A stretch of DNA of 64,000 nucleotides from Pestalotiopsis fici W106-1 (lineage: Eukaryota; Ascomycota; Sordariomycetes; Amphisphaeriales; Sporocadaceae), in NCBI RefSeq assembly GCF_000516985.1, contig NW_006917107.1:1-64000 (forward strand), in the 5' to 3' direction. Below are positions 33,138 through 44,508 of the stretch, one piece after another (the first letter of the stretch is position 1; each line of letters begins with the position of its first letter). The position numbers and the translations under genes were made by a program. Below the pieces are notes generated by a model. That model was not told the DNA's origin. It made no database searches and worked only from the letters and a program-made list of their open reading frames with translations.

Positions 33138-34760
33138 CCATCCAAAATTTCAGCCGTCGTCACAACTTGAACAAAATGGCAAAAGAACAGGAATCGAAGA
33201 GAACAGCTCTTACCTAGGTACCCAGGGTTTTACTTGGGTCGGACGAGAGACATGCCGTCTGGAAGGCTGGTAAAGTCCGAAGGTCTACGAAGTCCACTAG
33301 AAAGGCTATCGCCCAGATTGTATCCAACAGACTTGACTCTTAGCAGTTCTCGATCCATTCTGCGGCGGAGTCGTGAGCCCGGAAGGATTGGGTGTCCGCC
33401 AGGGATGGGTGCTTCTGGGGCCGATGGGGCCATCTCACCGCGGCGCATGTCAACCAGTCTGCGTGTGCCAAGCGGGCGTCTGTGGGCACCGCAACGTCGC
33501 CTAGAATGGCGATCGCTAGCAGGGGGTGCGAATCGTGACAGACGCCGCCAAGTAGAGTCCGGTGCAAATGCGTTGTTCAGATGAACACGGATAGTGCAAC
33601 GAAACTGATTCGAAAACCTTAAACAGTGAAACACCAAGACGGATCATGTATTATAAACAACGATTTATCACTGCGTAGAGACACTGCAACGCATACGTAT
33701 ATAGCGCATCTGAGAATGGCGGGGAAAGTGGTGAGCACGAGTAGCAGCGCAAGGCTACGTTCGGTCGTACGTGCTTACCGACATCTCTACTACGCATTCC
33801 AATACTCCATTTTTTGATTGCAGGGTTCAAAGTTTTATTGAGATCTGATCGGAAAACAACGCATTCAGGGCTGGTACGGATGCAAGGTAAGCATTCCAAG
33901 TTGAAGGTAAATTTCAGTGTGATCGATGATGCTCAAGTATGCGGTTTTAGAGCGGTCGAATAACCGATGAAAGATGAGATCTTGGGCTCATCTCTATGCA
34001 AATCACCTGCATGCATCCAAGTCGCTCACCGCGAATTCCTCGTTGAAATGCCCAGTCATGCAGAAGGCAGGAGGTGAGATAGTGGTGGGCGCACCTACTG
34101 TGTATTCCCGCACACTACTGTAAGCATCAGGCATTTTTGGTCGCCGATCCGATTGGCCCACCCCAAATCGTCCCCGCCCCCGGCCAGCGCCGGCTCCCCT
34201 GGGAAGAGCACTGAACTGGGGAATCGCAATTGGCAAACCAAAATAACTCAAGGCCATGATTCGCGTCGTGATGAACATGTACCTCAATGGAAACAATGAC
34301 ATTGAAAGAGATTAATATTATTTTATTGAAAAAGGAAAAAGAGAAAGGGAAAAAAGGATCATGAAGATGGTGATTGGGGGAAATACAAAAATTCACTTGG
34401 GGCTGATCAACGCGTTGATAATGAACGCTCCTTATGTTCTTATTCAATCAATATTAATACGGGGGTAGTAGTTTACTCGATATACTTCGTAAAATTATAG
34501 CTATCTAATATGAGCGCCTAAGCTACTACGGCAGTTCATCCCTTTGTCTAACTATAGCACAAGGCAACTCGACCTCAATGTCCGCAAACGGTTCACAAGA
34601 CGATATCAAGCAATTGTGCTTCTTTGTGCCATGTCCGAGTCAATCATGCATATTGTGATAACATCAATGTATTATCTACTCCACGATATGTAGTGTGTCA
34701 ACATAGATTTTTGTCGTCGTCGCGACTACGAACAACAATCAGGGATAACCCCACGCCGAC
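33138..34760. other. Upstream region of CorA-like and kinase-like genes
   Basis: 1.6 kb between divergent genes. The minus strand from about 33637 to 33230 is open and protein-like (PGSRLRRRMDRELLRVK, SVGYNLGDSLSSGL) and could be an upstream exon of the CorA-like gene. The remainder (33640-34760) shows only short ORFs. Confidence 0.35.
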
Positions 34761-36364
34761 ATGAGCACTCGAGCAAATCAAACACTGCAAGAACTAGAGT
34801 CGTACTTTCAGCGAGATTCTAGATTCAAGGTCGAGAAGTTTATTGGCGCTGGCAACCATGCGGGAACATATCGCGTCTCATACACCGAACCGGGCACGCA
34901 AAAGAAGCAGAACTTTATCGTCAAGCGCGCATTTGATGGCGAGGATGATGCGTTGCAGCTAGCCAAGGAGAGGCATTATCTCAATGTTTGTTGCCCCTTA
35001 CAAAGCGAACCTCGAAAATGGACTTTTCACATCTAACGTTCGATAGGAACTTCGGTCTAATATACATATTGTCGACATGGTCAATTTCCCAAACAACCCC
35101 CTTCGCACCAGCCCCCAAAAGGCGGGAGGGACGATGGAGCCTCCCGGGGCCCCGACGAAGAATCCTCCCAGGACCCCGACAAGGCATCCTCCCAAGACCC
35201 CGACGAGGGATCCTCTTAGAACCCCGATAAATCATCCCATCAGAAAACCGACTAAACATCCCCCAAGGACCCCCACGCTGAATCCGCCTGGCTTCAACAA
35301 TGACGACGGTGATGATGGAATATGGAATCATGTCATTTGCTTGGAGTGGCTTGACAACGGCACTCTGAGGAGTTTCATCCTGAAGGCGAAAAGGCGAAGC
35401 GAGCCTCTTCCTAATCGACTGCTGTGGCGGTTTCTTGGATGTCGTGAGTTTACACTTGGCCCACGAATTGTTGGATAGTCCCTAGAAGAATACTGACCCA
35501 AGCTTTGCAGTACTCCGGGCCGCTATCGGATTGGCATGGCCGGTAACACCAGAACTGGGTGGTACTCCTCAACCGGAAACGCCGAGATCATCATCCTCTC
35601 CGCGCAAACCGGCGAGGAAGCCTACCCTGCTTACTCATAATGATCTTCACGATGGCAACAGTATGTGTACAAGTCATTACACGAAGCTCCATGACACGGT
35701 CATACTAAATGTTTAATAGTCATGCTCGGTGAAGAATTACCCGACATAGAACATGGGATCACGCCCATCCTGAAGTGGATTGATTTTGGCTTGGCTGGTG
35801 AGTTCGCTGGGTAAGCTATAGAGCCTCCAACCTTGTTCGTGCAGAAAATCGTTCGTTGACCATGTGTTCAGTGATGGAAGAGACCCTTTGTATGGAGTAA
35901 AGGGTAACCTCTACGATGTAGGGCAGGTGAGACATATGGCTTCTGTTGCACGTTCGGGCAAGTTTTTGCTAACCATATTACAGATCATGTGTGGGATTAT
36001 TCTTCGAAAGCTGTGGGACGGCAAGACTTTGGAGGAGCCCGTCCAGGTCAAGGAACTGGGGGGCGCGATAATATTTACCGATGCCCCGATATGGCCAACT
36101 TTTGGTCAGACAGACGTAGTCGCGGACAATTTCGACAATGATCTTCGAAGGGTCGTGAGCTGGATCATGGCAACTAATAAAAACGATCGACCTTCTATAG
36201 ATAATGCATTCGAGGCTGTCATGGAAGAAATTGAACTAAGGGATGCGAAATACTACAAGGGCAGAGCCGAGGAAGAGGACTACAACATTCGCAAATTATG
36301 GCGGCAGCTGGTTTTGGAACCAGATATTATGCCTTCAAATGATGTCATTATGTTGTCTTCTTGA
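34761..36364 (+). CDS. Protein-kinase-like protein with Pro/Thr tandem repeat
   Basis: Kinase-fold protein of a fungal-specific type, about 441 residues. Exons: 34761-34985, 35047-35443, 35511-35660, 35720-35810, 35845-35926 and 35984-36364. Motifs: glycine loop IGAGNHAGTYRV (28-39), Lys55 in FIVKRA, hinge ICLEWLDNGTL, catalytic loop HNDLHDGN (His250, Asp252, Asn257) and DFG at 279-281. Two insertions are unusual: five 8-residue Pro/Thr repeats before the hinge and a Ser/Pro/Lys-rich loop before the catalytic loop. Intron 4 as drawn is only 34 nt, shorter than normal, yet it alone restores frame; otherwise the gene carries a frameshift near 35810-35845. Substrate unknown. Confidence 0.7.
35161..35280 (+). 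repeat. 24-bp tandem repeat, five units, in coding sequence
   Basis: Five consecutive 24-bp units (35161, 35185, 35209, 35233, 35257) encode 8-residue repeats of the type HPPRTPTR, with a partial sixth after 35280. Units 1, 2 and 5 are most alike; 3 and 4 have diverged. The length keeps the reading frame. Confidence 0.9.
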
Positions 36365-36526
36365 ATTATTGTGTATCAGTTTGTATATAATCTTAGTATC
36401 ATATTCTGCAGATATTACATAGAGGCATGTTCATACAGCCACATAGGCAAGTGCTGGTTATTATGTCTTTAGTAAACAATGACGATTCCAACGGCGTTTG
36501 CAAAGTGCACTTGATCAAGTCTTGAC

Positions 36527-39036
36527 TTAGATCTCCAATGTGCCATTGAGTCTGAGATCTCTACTGCTCGCTCCAACATAGATGGCGTAGGATCCTTCTT
36601 GAAGCCTCCATTGTTGTGCCACGACGTCCCAGATACTCAGATCTCGGCGCGTGAGCGGGAACTTGACCGTCAAAGTCTCGCCGGGGCGAACTGGAACTCT
36701 CTGGAACCCACGCAGCTGACGAACAGGGGTCTCATCACCGGGGATTCCAATGTACAGCTGAGCAACCTCTGATGCCGCAATGCTTCCAGTGTTTGTAATT
36801 GTGCAGGTGACCGTTGCAACGGTATCCCAGAGCTCTGGATGTCCACCCTGTACGATCGGGATGCTGGCGTTGGGAAGAGCAGCAGTATAGGCTCCAGAAA
36901 CAAGACCGACATTCAAGGCCCCGTATTCAAATGTTGTATAGGACAATCCATATCCAAACTCGAAGCGGGGTTCAATACCTTCCTTGTCAAAGGCGCGGTA
37001 GTCGATATACAGTCCTTCGGTAAAGTTCGACTGGGGGAAGGCGTCGAAACTGACAGTTGAGTTCAACAAGCTTCCATAGTCTTCCTCCTTCTTGGCCACA
37101 GTGTACGGGAGTTTACCGCTGGGGGACTCGTCACCCCAGAGTACGCTTACGAGACTGTTGCCGCTCTCCTGTCCGGGAAGTCCAGCATAAAGCACCGCGG
37201 TGACGTTCTCGTTCTCGATCCAAGCGTCGACAGTACGAATGCCCGCCGAATGAATCACAACAATGGTGTTGGAGCAGTTGGCGGCGACATTGGTGACGAG
37301 CTGATCGCTAAAGTCATCTGTCAAGGTCAAACGATCAAAGCTCTCGGAAGCATAGGCGTTGATAAAGACCAGACAGGCATCGGCATTGACGTAGGCGACC
37401 GGGTTGACAGAGTCAAAATCCCATCGAAGGATTCCTCGGTCCTTGGTCAGTCGCTCCTGGATGGCCTGAAAGGGGGACACAACATAAGGAGGAGCGCTAG
37501 AGCCAGATCCGCCACCGGTGACAAGCGTTCCTTGGAATGTGTTCCAGCCAAAGTTCACATCATATCCTCCGCCATAACGCGCGGCAGTGATCCAAGGCGA
37601 GCTCGCGTGGTTGGCGTCGTATCCAGTGACATAGAGGAACCTGGGCTTTTGCAATGGTAAAGTGTTGTTGACATTCTTGACAAGGACGGTGCCAGCTGCA
37701 CCAATCTTCTTGATCAGAGTGGCATGGTCACTTTGGACGTCAATTGGCTCATGCTTGTCGAGACTTCCATACACTGCAGGGGAAGGGTACGCATTATCTT
37801 GACCCATGTAGAACCAACTAGCCAGGATTCGAGTGCTCATGTCATTGACTCGATCTTCCGTGACGGAGCCATTGTTGACGGCATTGGTCAGATTCTGGCC
37901 TATCGAAAATGTCAGTATTCGTGCCAATGGGCATGAAGGGATTAGATAAAAGCAACCCACCCCAAAGCACCGAGTCGGGCATGGCCAAGTCAAGACCGGC
38001 GTTGGCTGCAGCAACGCCAGAGTACTGACCACCCCAATCACTAATGACAACTCCTTCGAAGCCAAGCTCTGTCTTGAGGATACCGTTCAGAAGCTTGGAG
38101 TTCTGGCAACTGTATGAGTTGTTCACTCGCTGGTACGAGCACATGATGCTTACGGCACCCTCTCGTAGACTGTCCATGAATGGGAACAGGTATAGCTCGT
38201 GCAGAGACCTGTCATCAATGTTGGAGCTCATTGCCTCGCCCAAGTCGCCGGGCCTGCGTCGATATTCCTGCTCGTTCAGAAGAAAGTGCTTAGGGTTGGC
38301 CATGACACCAGCATCTTGAATACCTCGAACAATGTTGCCCATGCCAGCGCCAGCCAGGTAGGGGTCGGCAGAGAGACCTTCCCAGTTACGACCGCCTCGC
38401 GCGACTCGGCCGAGAGGGCCGGCAACAGGGCCGAGTGCAATGTTGATGCCTTTGCCCTTGTACTCTTCTCCCAGTCCCTTTCCGTACTGATACATGAGGT
38501 CGCGGTCCCATGTTGCAGCAACGTGAATACCTGCCGGGAAGGCGGAGACAAATTCATTACCTCGAATGCCGTCTGGTGCGTCTGAAAGACATAGTGATGG
38601 TACTCCTAGCCTTGGTATCGAGCCAGAGTTGCCAACACATTGGCCTGTGAAACCGCCTGTGTTGTTTACTTGTCAGTTGGGTGTTGCATAACGCATGGGG
38701 CGACATTGAACAATGGTATTCTGGTTCAAACTATTCGTGGTCACTCACCAGTTATGTTCACCTTTTCCTCAAGCGTTGCCTGTGAGATAATTGCCCTGGC
38801 TTTCGCGTAGGCGGTAGCCCAACGAGAACTGCTCGCACCGGTACCCTCAGCTGTAGTCCCAAATTAGCATGGCTGTAGAGGAGTCGATGGTAATCAAAGG
38901 ACTTACGTGTAGGATATACTGGCGGCGAAAGACCATAATATGGAACTTCAGACTGATTGGTGTACGGGTCTCCCTGTCCGTAAACGGCGGAACTGTACAG
39001 GAGTATAGCGCTAGCTGCGCTTGCGAAGGACCTCAT
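36527..39036 (-). CDS. Secreted GH3 beta-glucosidase
   Basis: Releases glucose from cello-oligosaccharides or other beta-glucosides. Exons 39036-38907, 38850-38749, 38656-37961 and 37899-36527, introns of 56, 92 and 61 bp, 766 residues. A signal peptide covers about residues 1-20. Catalytic barrel: GPVAGPLGR, NPKHFLLNEQE (Lys200-His201) and VVISDWGG with nucleophile Asp284. The second domain has the GGGSGSSAPPYVVSPFQAI loop and GLPGQESGN, and the C-terminus is a fibronectin-III-like domain (PVRPGETLTVKFPLTRRDL). Complete and intact, unlike the GH3 pseudogene 8 kb away, and clearly a different subgroup. Tail-to-tail with the kinase-like gene, 162 bp apart. Confidence 0.94.
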
Positions 39037-40471
39037 TTTCTCTGTAGTCACGGCCAATGAAGTTGGAACGGCTCACACCCCTTTCCAACATGATCTCATC
39101 TTGGAACGGCCTGCAGACTCCTTCTTATACAACCACTGAGCAATCACTTCCCAGGTCCCTCCCCCGGATCCCATCGAGTCAGGGGACTTTCAGAATTCGG
39201 CCCTTTGCCATTTCTCCATGTCTTGGCCATGATGATTCTCGGCCGGGACCAACCCGATCATGGACCAGCGAACATCCGCAGTAAAACTGCTGCCAGCCTC
39301 GAGAAAACTCAATTCCCCTCGCGATGTTGGAGAAGCTATCGTTGGGGTAGCGTCTCCGGGAATGGCAGAGATCGTCGATACTGAACCAAATGTGGAGTTG
39401 GTTATGCGGAGAAGCGGGGGAGGACCATGGCATAATGGGACGACCTTGGACGAACAATGGGGAATCCATGATGATGATGGTCCAGACTAGACTCTTAAAC
39501 AGGTTAATTGTCGGCAGAATCCCCGAGAATCGGGCTATGATGACAAGCATGCTTGTTCTAACTTCTTTCCGATGATATGGCTCCCTTCACGTAAGGGGCA
39601 GCAATCAGCACGTCAGTCCAATTAACCTCATAGACTCGACAGGGGCTGAGAGCTTATTTGGAGAGAACCGCTTCCTCCCGCCGAAGCGATGGACCGCGTC
39701 TCGGTGGCCTCATGGTCCACAGCATGCATTCAATATTGAAGTTGCAGACCGCTGAATAATGTACAAAGCTGTGGTTCCTGGTTTTACCTTAACGTATTCC
39801 AATCGATTCCTGTGCGTCCATTCACATTTGATCTCAAGGCACAATTTGAACAATTTCCGGGTATTTCAGAGCCCGAACGCGTAGTTGGTCACCTTCCGCC
39901 TTTGAGCCACGAGCAAGTACGAGAATGCCGCCGTCATGCTGGCGACACCATCATTCTAAGAGTCTTCATGGAGTCCTTCTGGCATGCGGTCATCTCAATT
40001 TCCAAACTCGTTGAGACGGATCACTCCACGGTTATTCCATATGTTTCCTAACCTTCATTCTTGTGCATGTATCATGGCGCTGCAGCTTTTGAAATTGTGC
40101 GTCAGATGAAGATTTGTCGTCAAGTTCAAACACAGCGTTGCACCCCAAAAGTGGCAGTATAGTGCTTTCCGGTGCTTCGCAGAACGAATCGATCGCATAT
40201 GTATATTACAAGCAGGCAAACCAAAGTCGTTACATTTGGCTTCTACAGTGGTGAGGGTCGGGGCCCATTTAAGTGACTTAGACAACAAATAATCAGTCCT
40301 CAAGTCACGATACTTTCAAATCAAAGCTCATACACAGTATCTATACAGCCCAGATGCATTTACATGAAAATTTATGGTATAAGTATATCTCAGCGCCTGC
40401 CCAAGCCTTCTATCTCCCAACCTATTGGAGCATCCTCATACAATAGCTCAATTATCTAAGTTCGCAATGCT
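39037..40471. other. Intergenic region
   Basis: 1.4 kb upstream of the GH3 gene and downstream of the disordered-protein gene. Chance ORFs only; GH3 promoter presumed. Confidence 0.4.
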
Positions 40472-41347
40472 TTACTCAGGCTCAGTCGGGGGCGTCATGT
40501 CCACTGTCTGGAAAGACGAATTTGAGTCACCGGAACTCGACCTATCACTGTCGTCTTCAAAAACATCGCTTGATGCGCTCCAGCCATTGCCTTCTTTGTG
40601 CTCACAAGTTCCGTCCGACCTAGGCTCAACAACCATTGACCTCCGCCTATTGTCCTCCTCGTCGTCCTCATCTGAGTTCTCTTGCGAATCTGTAAGTACA
40701 AATACGTCCTCGAAGGAATCGTCACTCGCCGGAGGAGAAGAAGTGGCAATCTGGTCCCTGAGCGTCAAATCGCGGGCCCTCACCTGCGTCGCCGTCGCCA
40801 AAGTCACCTCGTCTTCATCAAAAGTGGCAATGGAGTCACGAATGCCATCCGTCGCGTTGGCCATTTCCTTGACATCGCTAGTCATAAAGTGTCGAGCGAT
40901 GTGGCCCAGGTCCGTCGTACTCGACGACGTAGACGAGGCATCGTCTTTGACGATGTCGGTGCCGGCAGCGAATTTATCCACGGCGGGACTAAAGTACCCG
41001 TTCGGAGCCCGACGTTTAGATTTTACGCGGCTAAGAGCCTCTGCCAGGGCCATGGTCTCATTGACCTGCTCCCGGAAATTCTCGGCAGTGATTGGCTCAC
41101 GAATCTTGGAGCGGAAGGAAGACTTGCGGCTGGGAGGGAGAGCCGCAAGTGAAGCTCCATCATCTGCGCCGACGAGCCCCGAGACAGGGCTAGCCTGGTC
41201 ACGAACGGGGATGGAGGCAGGAGGTTCAGAACGAGGCTCTTCCATGATGGGACGATGGTTCAGTTCGATAGGAAACTCACGGGTGCCCATTGCCTTCCCG
41301 GCGGGCGCTGGGCAGCATGAGAAAAACCAATAACATGTGTTCAACAT
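40472..41347 (-). CDS. Hypothetical acidic, disordered protein
   Basis: 291 residues from the ATG at 41347, single exon. It begins MLNTCYWFFSCCPAPAG, with three cysteines in a short hydrophobic stretch that could be palmitoylated. The middle has a modest helical block (ITAENFREQVNETMALAEAL) and a basic SRVKSKRRAPNGYFSP segment. The C-terminal half is Ser/Asp/Glu-rich with long acidic runs (SDEDDEEDNRRR), typical of intrinsic disorder. No catalytic family recognised. The opposite strand is also open for 302 codons, an effect of codon composition. Confidence 0.6.
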   Translation of the reverse strand: MLNTCYWFFSCCPAPAGKAMGTREFPIELNHRPIMEEPRSEPPASIPVRDQASPVSGLVGADDGASLAALPPSRKSSFRSKIREPITAENFREQVNETMALAEALSRVKSKRRAPNGYFSPAVDKFAAGTDIVKDDASSTSSSTTDLGHIARHFMTSDVKEMANATDGIRDSIATFDEDEVTLATATQVRARDLTLRDQIATSSPPASDDSFEDVFVLTDSQENSDEDDEEDNRRRSMVVEPRSDGTCEHKEGNGWSASSDVFEDDSDRSSSGDSNSSFQTVDMTPPTEPE

Positions 41348-43570
41348 TTCGGCGAATATCGAATTACCGAGAGAGACCGACAATCAACCTGTGGTTGGAT
41401 GTAGAAAAGAAAATATTGAACTTGCAACTTACCAGTAAGTTACAGCCGTATAAACGAAAGATACTTTGGATAGGAAGATATGACTATTCACATGACATTT
41501 TCATGAGTCGATATATATTGAGAAACGTCCTTGTTCCTGTAGTCGTTGTTCTGGTATGACTTTCGTAACAATTGACATTGTTGTCTTTGTGTCAAGGCGG
41601 CCACAAGTAAACTACAGCACAAAGTCCTTTGAGAAGACACGAACACAAAGAACTAGTCTCTTTTGTCCTCATGTATGTAAGAGAAAATATATTGCATCGA
41701 TCACATAGGTCCAGGGAGGCAGGGATGGCGAGGGGGAAATTGAGGGTATTCCAAGTTTGTGTCCGAGATTCCAATGCATTACTCTCCAGTTTTGAAGAAG
41801 AAATTTTCATCTTTGATATTCTACGATTCCCCTCTTCCTCCCACATGTCCGAAGGTGAGGGAACGTTGTTTGTCGTTCAATCTCCTGTCAATTGGGATCA
41901 AGTTATGATTTTGCTTGGCCAAGTGACTGGCAGGTGCTGGCGTTTTTGTCAGAGTAACGTGTTGTATTGCTGTAGCAGAAATAGACCTTGTTCACTTTGG
42001 CCACAATTGGTGCTCCCGCCATTCATCTGCGCACGAGTCTCAAGGTACAGACATGAATAAGCGGACCGTTGAAGATGCTTGATTAATTCACAGCTGCATG
42101 AATTTTAAAATGTCAAATCTACATATATAGGTATCCATGTTGTCTAGTAGCCGGGGTATATGCAGCTTCGGCTCAAAGTCTGCTCGTATAGCTCCAATGT
42201 TGATGCTCGATGCTCACAACTCCCCCTGTCCAATATCAGGGGAATTTGATGCTTCCGATGTAAGTATCGAGTCTGAGGTTCCCAATATTTGCGCATTCCT
42301 TGGAGGCTATGCTGAGTAAAAAACTCGTATGTCGTGGGGCGCTATCTTGGCTGCGGACGGCACGTTAAGGTTAGAGTATAAGGTTCGGCACAGCATCGTC
42401 ATGCGGCCAAAGGGGGTTTCGAGGGATGGCTTTCGTTGTACCGTCTTCAGAAATGCTTGGCATCCCTTGCTCTTGCCTGACTCAAAGCGCGTTATCGCAT
42501 ATTGCCACTGCCATTGGTTGACCGGCTTGTTGCTCCCTGAATTTTGCGTCACGAGACTATCCTCTAGGGGCTGACACAAGATCTCTCATCAATTTGCATG
42601 TACTATATTGTTTGTCTATTGACGAAACGTCGCCTCTTTGCCTGAGTCTCGCTGGGAGATGAACACTCGGCGTGGACAACCAAGGGACGCAGGTAGCCCC
42701 AAATGCGTGTCTGCTCTACAAGCGTACGCGACACTCACATGAACGTATGCGCCTACGTGTTTACTTGTATATTCTTGGCCCTCATTTGTGACAGGCAAGC
42801 AATTACACTGTACTGGTCAGTATCTAATGGCCAAAACGGGGAGCCGATCATAAATCCAGCTTGTCTTTGTTCCTCCAGAATGTTACTGCCTTTGGCTAAC
42901 TACATTTCCTTCCTGTCCCCTGGGTGGTAGATGAAAATCTTGAAGTACCTCTACGGTCTAGGCAAGTCTGCGCCGCAGCTGTCAGGGGAAGATCTAGCCA
43001 CGCTATCAACGGCACCATTCCGACAACTGCTTAAAGATGCGGCTCGCGTTTGTGAGGTCCAGATCCGTTCAATCCGGATGCAGGGGCCGGGAAGGGCGTG
43101 GGTTTTAACTGACTTCAATGGCTTGGGGTCCTCGGGGTCTCTCATGCTTGTAAGCCTCCTCCACCGCGCCCTGGGTCAACTCAAAGTGCCTGCCGTGCCA
43201 AGAAAACAAATCTGAGATCTTGAGATCTAAGCAGGACGATGATCAAGCTTCAAGCCTGTCTCTGACGAAGGGAAACCTGGATCAGTGGCCTCTCTGCCGT
43301 GTTCTCGACTAAAGTGGTTCTGCTGAAGTGTATGCCTAAGTATATATGCAGTCCATGATAATGTCCCTATCTCGTAGCTCGGTCCCCTGTGTATCTCGCT
43401 TTGCCGAATAGTAACATTCCTCACGATCATTTTTGTAGTCGTTTCAGTCACTCTTTTACCTGGCGATTTTGCCATAAACACTCCTTCTACCTATTTATCC
43501 TTTTTCAATCTTTTCGTATCTTTGTGTTATTCTGTGTATTGCGGCTGTCCCAAGCCGTCTAAATCAGAGG
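41348..43570. other. Intergenic region
   Basis: 2.2 kb without a recognised gene. An open stretch at 42931-43215 (plus, 94 codons) has an ATG but no family features. The last 100 bp before 43571 are pyrimidine-rich, as in a fungal core promoter/5'UTR. Confidence 0.4.
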
Positions 43571-44508
43571 ATGGGTATTCTCAAGCATCTTGTCACTATC
43601 GTAGCCCTGACGTCCTCGGTCGAAGCCGTCGTGCCCGCCATACCCGGATTCAAGTTGACATGGAGCGATGACTTTACCGGCCGCAAGTGGCTTCCGCCGC
43701 GGAGGAGCGAGTGGATCACCGACGTCGGGACAAGCTATCCTGGAGGGCCTGCCGCCTGGGGAACGGGAGAAACACAAGTCTACACGAGCAGTGTTGCCAA
43801 CGTGCGGCAGACGGGCCGCGGGGCGCTCGAGATCGTCGCGCTCAAAAAGGGGACTGGATGGACCTCGGGTCGCATTGAGACGGTGCGCAAAGACTTTATA
43901 GCTCGGCCCGGCGGCGCCATGCGCATCCAAGCCCGGATGGCCTTGCCGCTCGTGAGCCAACCCGCCGGTTACTGGCCGGCATTCTGGACGCTGGGCGCGG
44001 CTTACAGGGGCAACTATACCAACTGGCCGTCCATTGGTGAATTTGACATCTTGGAAAGTGTCAATGGTGTCAACAAGGCCTAGTGAGTCTCTGCCTGTCA
44101 TACTTCAAAACCATCACGTTGGCTTACAACATCTGCAGCGGCGGAATGCATTGCGACGTCAACCCAGGTGGCTTCTGCAACGAGCCAAACGGTCTGGGCG
44201 GCAACATGGCATGCGCCGGCACGGCGTGCCAAGGAAACTTTCACATCTACACGCTCGAGGTGGACCGCACCGGCTCCGTTGAGGCCGCGCGCTGGTTCCT
44301 CGACGGCGTCCTCTACTGGCAGGTGACCTCGTCACAGATGTCGGCAGCCGCTTGGGAGAATGCTGCCCACAAGCCCGTTTTTATTCTCCTCAACATGGCT
44401 ATGGGTGGCGGATTCCCTGATGGAGCATTTGGTTCAGCCACACCTCTGCCCTCAACCACGTCTGGTGGTGTGTTTACCATTGACTATGTCGCTGTCTACA
44501 ACAAATGA
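43571..44508 (+). CDS. Secreted GH16 glycosidase (endo-beta-1,3(4)-glucanase type)
   Basis: Cleaves or remodels beta-1,3/1,4-glucans or galactans outside the cell. Exon 1 is 43571-44082, a 56-bp intron lies at 44083-44138, and exon 2 is 44139-44508, giving 293 residues. A signal peptide covers about residues 1-19. The beta-jelly-roll has the catalytic stretch GEFDILES: Glu157 nucleophile, Asp159, Glu162 acid/base. Other family segments: WTSGRIET, GYWPAFWTLG, GNFHIYTLEVDR and FILLNMAMGGGFP. Six cysteines in CDVNPGGFCN...MACAGTAC suggest disulfides in a surface loop. Substrate preference cannot be read reliably. Complete and intact. Confidence 0.93.

Noticed and set aside
40425..41333. 302-codon ORF antisense to the disordered protein
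   Set aside because: Ser-rich mirror of an acidic Ser/Asp/Glu coding strand. The minus-strand reading has a more natural composition, though this choice is not certain.
42931..43215. 94-codon ORF with ATG
   Set aside because: No recognisable features and no supporting introns or neighbours; recorded as intergenic.
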